Under the pieces are notes generated by a model that searched no databases, was not told the origin of the DNA, and worked only from the letters and a program-made list of their open reading frames with translations. 64,000 nucleotides of DNA from Microgenomates group bacterium GW2011_GWC1_46_15 (lineage in GTDB: Bacteria > Patescibacteria > Microgenomatia > UBA1400 > UBA12028). The DNA lies in contig LCLX01000001.1 of the NCBI GenBank assembly GCA_001002285.1, positions 1 to 64,000 on the forward strand. Direction: 5' to 3'. Of the stretch, positions 59,736 to 64,000 are shown piece after piece; the first letter of the stretch is position 1; every line of letters begins with the position of its first letter. The translations under genes and the position numbers were made by a program.

Positions 59736-60317
59736 ATGCGAGTTCTGCCCCGGCCCATCTCGAAAAAAAGAAGAGGAAAAATATACACGCACGTTCTTGT
59801 TTTAACGTTGAGTGTTGTTGTTGCGCTCTTTTTAGTTCAATCTTCTGCGGTACACCGTCTTTTAGAAGTCAGCAGAGAGCTGCAGATCGTATCCGCATTT
59901 CTTGCGGGAGTGTTTTTCACTTCAGTATTTACCGTTATCCCCGCAACAGCAGCACTGTTCGTTTTAGGAGAAGAAAGCCACGCGTTGTGGCTTGCGCTTA
60001 TTGCGGCATTTGGCTCTGTGGTAGGCGACACGTTTATTCTGAAGTTTATAGAAAACGATATTTTTTCTGATGCAAAACTTTTTGTAACATCAAAAACGAG
60101 GGCAACATTCCGCCATATTTTACAAAAGAAACTATTCCGGCTCCCATTAACGCTTCTTGGAGCGCTTATTATTGCTTCACCCTTGCCGGACGAACTTGGT
60201 ATAGCACTACTGGATATTGCAAAAATAAAAATGAAGTCGTTTTACCTCATTTCATTCGCGTTGAATTTTCTCGGCATTATCGCAATTATGGAAACAGGAA
60301 CACTTCTCTCAAAATAG
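59736..60317 (+). CDS. multi-pass membrane protein, small-exporter-like
   Basis: The 193-residue protein has a basic start and about five membrane helices (LVLTLSVVVALFLVQSS, VSAFLAGVFFTSVFTVIPAT, LWLALIAAFGSVVGDTFI, LPLTLLGALIIASPLPDEL, LISFALNFLGIIAIMETG). The re-entrant-looking ALIIASPLPDELGIALL is reminiscent of DedA/VTT-type membrane proteins, but this is uncertain. It has its own leaderless promoter, divergent from the ATPase gene. Confidence 0.6.
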   Translation: MRVLPRPISKKRRGKIYTHVLVLTLSVVVALFLVQSSAVHRLLEVSRELQIVSAFLAGVFFTSVFTVIPATAALFVLGEESHALWLALIAAFGSVVGDTFILKFIENDIFSDAKLFVTSKTRATFRHILQKKLFRLPLTLLGALIIASPLPDELGIALLDIAKIKMKSFYLISFALNFLGIIAIMETGTLLSK

Positions 60318-60352
60318 AGCGCCAAAATAGGGTACCAACACCGAACGCCGAT

Positions 60353-60718
60353 TTAGAACTTCAGCTGATCTGCGTACTTTCCAATGACTGGCAACTCTTC
60401 CATCTTGCCGTTGAGTGCGTTCATCACACCCATCACCCAAAGCACAAGGAAGAATACACTAACGATCAAACCAATCAACCCGCTTGCAACCCAACCGAGC
60501 ATGGGAAGCTGTGCCAAGAGTGATTCGGCAACATTCACCACAACGCTGGCGATCAACAATACAAGCGCTTGCTTGACGTGAAACTTCACGAATGGATCGT
60601 TCTTATCCTTTGTTAATAACGGAACAAAGAACAAAATGTAAGCGACCATCGCCATTACCGTGTTCTTTTTCCCAGACGTTGTTCGCGCTACCGCGCGCGA
60701 TTTCTTTTTCGCAGGCAT
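60353..60718 (-). CDS. DUF4870/Tic20-like small membrane protein
   Basis: The 121-residue protein has a Lys/Arg-rich start (PAKKKSRAVARTTSGKKN) and three or four membrane helices, with the family-like FVKFHVKQALVLLIASVVV and a C-terminal MGVMNALNGKMEELPVIGKY. The function of this family in bacteria is unknown. It has a good ribosome site (GGAGG) and a longer leader, unlike many first genes here. Confidence 0.65.
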   Translation of the reverse strand: MPAKKKSRAVARTTSGKKNTVMAMVAYILFFVPLLTKDKNDPFVKFHVKQALVLLIASVVVNVAESLLAQLPMLGWVASGLIGLIVSVFFLVLWVMGVMNALNGKMEELPVIGKYADQLKF

Positions 60719-60773
60719 ATTTCCTCCAATTGTTAGGCAGTACTAGTATCACTATAGATGGATTGAGTACAGA

Positions 60774-60803
60774 TTGACAACAGGCACTCTCTCGAGCTAC
60801 GCT
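60774..60803 (+). promoter_or_regulatory. rarA promoter (leaderless)
   Basis: TTGACA (60774-60779), 18 bases, TACGCT (60798-60803), then six bases to the rarA ATG at 60810. Confidence 0.7.
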
Positions 60804-60809
60804 AAAACG

Positions 60810-62006
60810 ATGACCCAAAGAAAGAACGAAAATCAAGACAAAAGGGGAGGGGATGGTGGCGGAAGGACTGTTCCGCTTGCCGTGCGGATCCGCCCCTCAA
60901 CCTTGGATGAGTTTATCGGCCAGTCACACTTAGTTGGTGTCGGCAAGCCTTTGCGCATTGCAATCGAAAAACATCAGATTTTCTCGATGATTTTTTGGGG
61001 GCCTCCGGGAGTTGGTAAAACAAGTTTGGCTAAGATTTTAGCGGGGGCAGTCAATGCTGATTTTTTTGAGTTGTCTGCGGTTTCGGCGGGGAAAAGCGAT
61101 TTAAGGACGATTATTGATGGCGCTTCTGCAAAAACCAGGCGTACAGTTGTGTTTTTGGATGAAATTCATCGGTTTAACAAGGCTCAGCAGGATTTTTTGT
61201 TGCCCTATGTTGAGTCCGGGGTCATTACGCTGATTGGTGCGACAACGGAAAATCCCAGTTTTGAAGTCATTGCCCCATTGTTATCGCGGTGCCGCGTGTT
61301 TGTTCTGCGCGAACTTATCAGCGAAGAAATGGCTAAGATTATTGACCGCGCGTTAGTAACGCTCCATGCAAAAATGGACCAGGACGCAAAAGATTGGCTG
61401 ACGGCAATGGCGAATGGAGATGGCCGCCAAGCAATTACGATGATCGAGAATGCGTTTGGGCTGTACACCAAGTTGACGGTTGAAACACTCAAGGATACTT
61501 TACAGTCCAAACACTTGCGGTTTGATAAACAGGGTGAGGAGCATTTCAATACCATCAGCGCGTTTATCAAAAGCATGCGGGCGAGTGATGTGAACGCAGC
61601 GCTGTATTACTTGGCAAGAATGGTTGATGCCGGCGAAGATCCCCTGTTTATTGCCCGTCGCATGGTAGTGTTTGCGAGCGAGGATATTGGAATGGCTCAG
61701 CCCACCGCTTTAGTGGTGGCAAACGCCGTGTTCCGCGCGTGCGAAACGATTGGATACCCCGAGTGCCAGGAAAACTTGGCGCACGGCGTGGTGTACTTGG
61801 CGAGTGCAAAAAAAGACCGGTCCGCATATGACGCATACTTCCGCGCTTTGAATGACGTCAAGCAGTTTGGCAACTTGCCCATCCCAATGAACGTACGCAA
61901 CACGCCAACGAAACTCATGAAATCCTTGGGGTATGGTAAAGGATATGAGAAATACGATACAACAAGCCACTTGCCCGAGGAGTTGAAAGACAAGAAGTAT
62001 TACTGA
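60810..62006 (+). CDS. rarA: replication-associated recombination protein RarA (MgsA)
   Basis: RarA is an AAA+ ATPase related to the clamp loader that acts at stalled replication forks. The 398-residue protein has RPSTLDEFIGQSHLVG, Walker A FWGPPGVGKTSLAKI, Walker B VVFLDEIHRFNKAQQD, the sensor IGATTENPSF and the C-terminal tetramer part with RRMVVFASEDIGMA. ATG 60810 fits the promoter. The gene is followed by two small genes on the same strand. Confidence 0.95.
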   Translation: MTQRKNENQDKRGGDGGGRTVPLAVRIRPSTLDEFIGQSHLVGVGKPLRIAIEKHQIFSMIFWGPPGVGKTSLAKILAGAVNADFFELSAVSAGKSDLRTIIDGASAKTRRTVVFLDEIHRFNKAQQDFLLPYVESGVITLIGATTENPSFEVIAPLLSRCRVFVLRELISEEMAKIIDRALVTLHAKMDQDAKDWLTAMANGDGRQAITMIENAFGLYTKLTVETLKDTLQSKHLRFDKQGEEHFNTISAFIKSMRASDVNAALYYLARMVDAGEDPLFIARRMVVFASEDIGMAQPTALVVANAVFRACETIGYPECQENLAHGVVYLASAKKDRSAYDAYFRALNDVKQFGNLPIPMNVRNTPTKLMKSLGYGKGYEKYDTTSHLPEELKDKKYY

Positions 62007-62025
62007 TATAAAGGAGGAGGGGAAA

Positions 62026-62286
62026 ATGATAAATGGAAGTTTGATTGACATTGCGGGACAAACAATAGAGCAGTCACGGATTGGCGAAAAAGCGAGGATT
62101 GCTCTTACAGTAGAGGAACTCAAACGACTTCTTACAAAGTGGCTCGAACGAAAAGAAGAGTTTACAATAGACGATATTCAAACTGCGCAGGCCAACATTG
62201 CTGGTCTTGGAGGATATAACCAAGCGGCGCAAGATACAGGATATTCCGCACAAGAGTTAAGAAGTATGACGAATGAATTAGAGTGA
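62026..62286 (+). CDS. unknown small protein (86 aa)
   Basis: I do not recognise this family. It is a short helical protein (ALTVEELKRLLTKWLERKEE, then FTIDDIQTAQANIAGLGGYN). It has a strong AGGAGGAGGGG ribosome site 20 bases after the rarA stop and lies before the YqeY gene, so all three are probably cotranscribed. Confidence 0.65.
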   Translation: MINGSLIDIAGQTIEQSRIGEKARIALTVEELKRLLTKWLERKEEFTIDDIQTAQANIAGLGGYNQAAQDTGYSAQELRSMTNELE

Positions 62287-62289
62287 ACT

Positions 62290-62727
62290 ATGTCCCTCCG
62301 CACACAAATCACCGATCAGATCAAAACCGCGATGAAAGCGCGCGACACTGTTACTCTTAATGCTCTGCGGTACATTCTTTCAACGATTAAAAATGTTGAG
62401 ATCGATGCAAAACATGAATTAAATGACGAAGAAGTGCTGAATGTGATCCAAAAAGAAGTCAAAAACCGCCGCGAAGCGATTATCCAGTTTCAGCAGGGCG
62501 GTCGTATGGACATCGTGACCGAAGAACAGAAAAAACTTGACGTATTATTAAAGTTCCTTCCGGCGCAGTTAAGCCAGCAAGACGTTGAAGAAAAAGTCCG
62601 CGCAATTGTTGCGGCACTTCCATCGAAAGATATGCCTTCAGCAATGAAAGCAGTGATGGCCGAACTCAAAGGCAAAGCCGATGGAAAAATGATTGCAGAC
62701 GCGGTAAAAGTAGCGATTACTATATAA
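62290..62727 (+). CDS. yqeY: GatB/YqeY domain protein
   Basis: The 145-residue protein matches the YqeY family in length and pattern: LRTQITDQIKTAMKARDTVT, LRYILSTIKNVEIDAKHEL, then LLKFLPAQLS and AVMAELKGKADGKMIADAVK. The domain also occurs at the end of the amidotransferase GatB and binds tRNA there. The role of the stand-alone protein is not settled. Confidence 0.9.
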   Translation: MSLRTQITDQIKTAMKARDTVTLNALRYILSTIKNVEIDAKHELNDEEVLNVIQKEVKNRREAIIQFQQGGRMDIVTEEQKKLDVLLKFLPAQLSQQDVEEKVRAIVAALPSKDMPSAMKAVMAELKGKADGKMIADAVKVAITI

Positions 62728-62732
62728 CAAAC

Positions 62733-62996
62733 TCAAACTTCTTTAACAATCTTTCTTGTTAAGTTAACTTCAAGAGAGAAGCTCTGAGGTCCCTTTTCCC
62801 CTTGAGCGCTAATACTAACAATGTATATGTTATTCCCTCTTTCAGTAACGGAATACGAAACATTTCGGAGAACCCCAAGCTTTGGATAAGATTGATCCAA
62901 CCAAGACGTTGCTAGGAGTATAGCCTCTCTTGCTCCCCCTTCCCCATCTTGTTGTGTGGGGACAACCTCCCCACCACTTGGACTTGGAAGTGCCAT
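62733..62996 (-). CDS. unknown small protein (87 aa)
   Basis: I do not recognise this family. The N-terminal 25 residues are Gly/Ser/Glu-rich, followed by a small alpha/beta part (AILLATSWLDQSYPKLGVLR, then NIYIVSISAQGEKG). AAAGGAAAG before the ATG and an upstream TACAAT support the start. It converges with the YqeY gene. Confidence 0.55.
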   Translation of the reverse strand: MALPSPSGGEVVPTQQDGEGGAREAILLATSWLDQSYPKLGVLRNVSYSVTERGNNIYIVSISAQGEKGPQSFSLEVNLTRKIVKEV

Positions 62997-63056
62997 AACT
63001 TTCCTTTCCGTTTATCTATCTTACCTATTGTAGCATTCCCCTAAGTTCTAAAGCGA

Positions 63057-63080
63057 ATCCGAACACTACAATGTTCGGAT
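63057..63080. repeat. perfect inverted repeat, possible terminator
   Basis: ATCCGAACA-CTACAA-TGTTCGGAT forms a nine-base-pair hairpin after the end of the minus-strand gene at 63107. No good U-run follows, so terminator function is uncertain. Confidence 0.5.
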
Positions 63081-63106
63081 ATGACCAATAGGATACTGTT
63101 AGTATT

Positions 63107-64000
63107 TCATAACTGTTGCCACAAGATTACGTAGCTATACAGACTTGGACTATACACAGGATTATTCTCCCTTATTGTCTTCACAATTGCTGAATGTGTT
63201 GCAATAGCATTTCCTTGTTGGTCATAAGAAGTTGCTGTATATTTTCCAACAGGAATATTTTCGAAAATTGCGGCAAACAACCCGGGGACTTCTGGATGTT
63301 CTGGAGAATGAATCACCGCCTTTTCGTAAGAGTTTGACAACGTTTCATGCTGGATACGCACACGATACCCAGCAAGATCGTCGTAATGTGTGTTATAAAC
63401 AGAAGCAAATAACGTTCCTTTTCCTTGCTCTCCATCACTTTGCACATTGACAGTTCGGACCCCTTGAACTAACGGGAAATCAGTAAGGTTATAGTATATG
63501 GTCAATGGTCCCTCAGTTTGTCCTGTAGGAATAGCGACTGTTTCATTATATTGAGAAAACCGCACGACATTTGTGTACTGCGTGTACTCATTGTTGGGAT
63601 ATACAACAGTAAGTGTGTATTTCAGACCCCGTTCTGGTTTGAGATCGAGCGCAACGGGACTATCATTAAATGCGTACCGGAAACCAAACGTTGTTGTTAT
63701 CGTACTATTTGTTGCAGCTGTATCAGAACTCGTAATAGCAAAATTTACTCGAAATGGATCAGCAATCCCTTCTCTTTGTTTGAATGCATACACAAATGTT
63801 GTAAACTCCGCACGGTTTCCATTTGCTTGCGGCCCATAGATTTTTCCAGTGCCGGAAAACTTCCAAATAGGCATAAGATATCCAAATGGAAACTTTGTTG
63901 TGTCAGTAACCGTAGTTCTTCCAGCGTGGTTTGTACTGAGATAATACACCAGTTCACCAGAGGTAACAACCGCATCGCGAATATCATATCCATCGTCAGT
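63107..64000 (-). CDS. secreted Ig-like/beta-sandwich protein, 5' end outside the window
   Basis: The frame is open to the window edge, where it reads TDDGYDIRDAVVTSGELVYY, so the gene starts outside. The visible 297 residues are rich in beta strands, Thr, Tyr and Asn, with one domain ending VAIPTGQTEGPLTIYYNLTD and another like a carboxypeptidase-regulatory or Ig fold (FENIPVGKYTATSYDQQGNA). This is typical of surface adhesins or stalk proteins, but no family can be named. Confidence 0.6.
   Translation of the reverse strand, partial: TDDGYDIRDAVVTSGELVYYLSTNHAGRTTVTDTTKFPFGYLMPIWKFSGTGKIYGPQANGNRAEFTTFVYAFKQREGIADPFRVNFAITSSDTAATNSTITTTFGFRYAFNDSPVALDLKPERGLKYTLTVVYPNNEYTQYTNVVRFSQYNETVAIPTGQTEGPLTIYYNLTDFPLVQGVRTVNVQSDGEQGKGTLFASVYNTHYDDLAGYRVRIQHETLSNSYEKAVIHSPEHPEVPGLFAAIFENIPVGKYTATSYDQQGNAIATHSAIVKTIRENNPVYSPSLYSYVILWQQL

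Noticed and set aside
1..64000. CRISPR arrays, insertion sequences, integrases, rRNA genes
   Set aside because: No regularly spaced repeats, transposase or integrase motifs, or rRNA segments were seen.

Overview
The window looks like a chromosomal segment of a Candidatus Patescibacteria (CPR) bacterium, probably of the Parcubacteria type; the exact phylum is a guess. The reasons are very tight gene packing, a short valyl-tRNA synthetase, large DUF4012 and VanW envelope proteins, a PrgI/VirB4-type secretion cluster with many two-helix pilin-like genes, and many proteins of unknown family. The genetic code is standard: yidC, rarA and other genes end properly at TGA.

Layout. 0-11 kb: envelope proteins (anchored solute-binding protein, VanW protein, DUF4012 protein), valS and rplY. 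11-16.4 kb: the origin region, with rpmH-rnpA-yidD-yidC-jag-rnhA on the minus strand facing away from dnaA-dnaN on the plus strand, and an oriC with DnaA boxes and a DnaA-trio between dnaA and dnaN. 16.4-26.3 kb: type IV secretion genes (VirB4, a separate TraC-like N-terminal domain, a frameshifted PrgI, a large M23-like membrane protein) and an unknown zinc-ribbon protein preceded by a cobalamin riboswitch. 26.6-32.8 kb: an AT-rich accessory island with two toxin-antitoxin modules and two large unknown genes. 32.8-41.5 kb: VirB6-like protein, a BrnT/BrnA pair, a large wall-degrading protein and seven consecutive pilin-like genes. 41.5-48.3 kb: PilN/PilO-type pilus genes, an ECF sigma factor with small membrane proteins, an isoprenoid set (idi, isopentenyl phosphate kinase, uppS) and two more pilin-like genes. 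48.4-56.5 kb: a SpoIID-domain protein, smpB followed by its tmRNA, a DUF6922/AbiEii-like pair, a ComF-like protein and two tRNA-Ser genes. 56.5-64 kb: a broken small gene, a Nudix protein, a P-type ATPase, rarA, a YqeY protein and the end of a secreted Ig-like protein.

How the parts fit. The secretion genes supply an ATPase motor, inner-membrane channel parts, wall-opening enzymes and at least nine candidate pilin subunits, but no relaxase or coupling protein is visible. With PilN/PilO and ComF this could equally be DNA uptake, conjugation or contact with a host cell. The isoprenoid genes convert isopentenyl phosphate to undecaprenyl diphosphate, the carrier lipid for cell wall synthesis.

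A window-wide pattern is that first genes of transcription units carry a -10 hexamer exactly six or seven bases before the start codon, which predicts leaderless mRNAs, while many downstream genes in operons have Shine-Dalgarno sequences.
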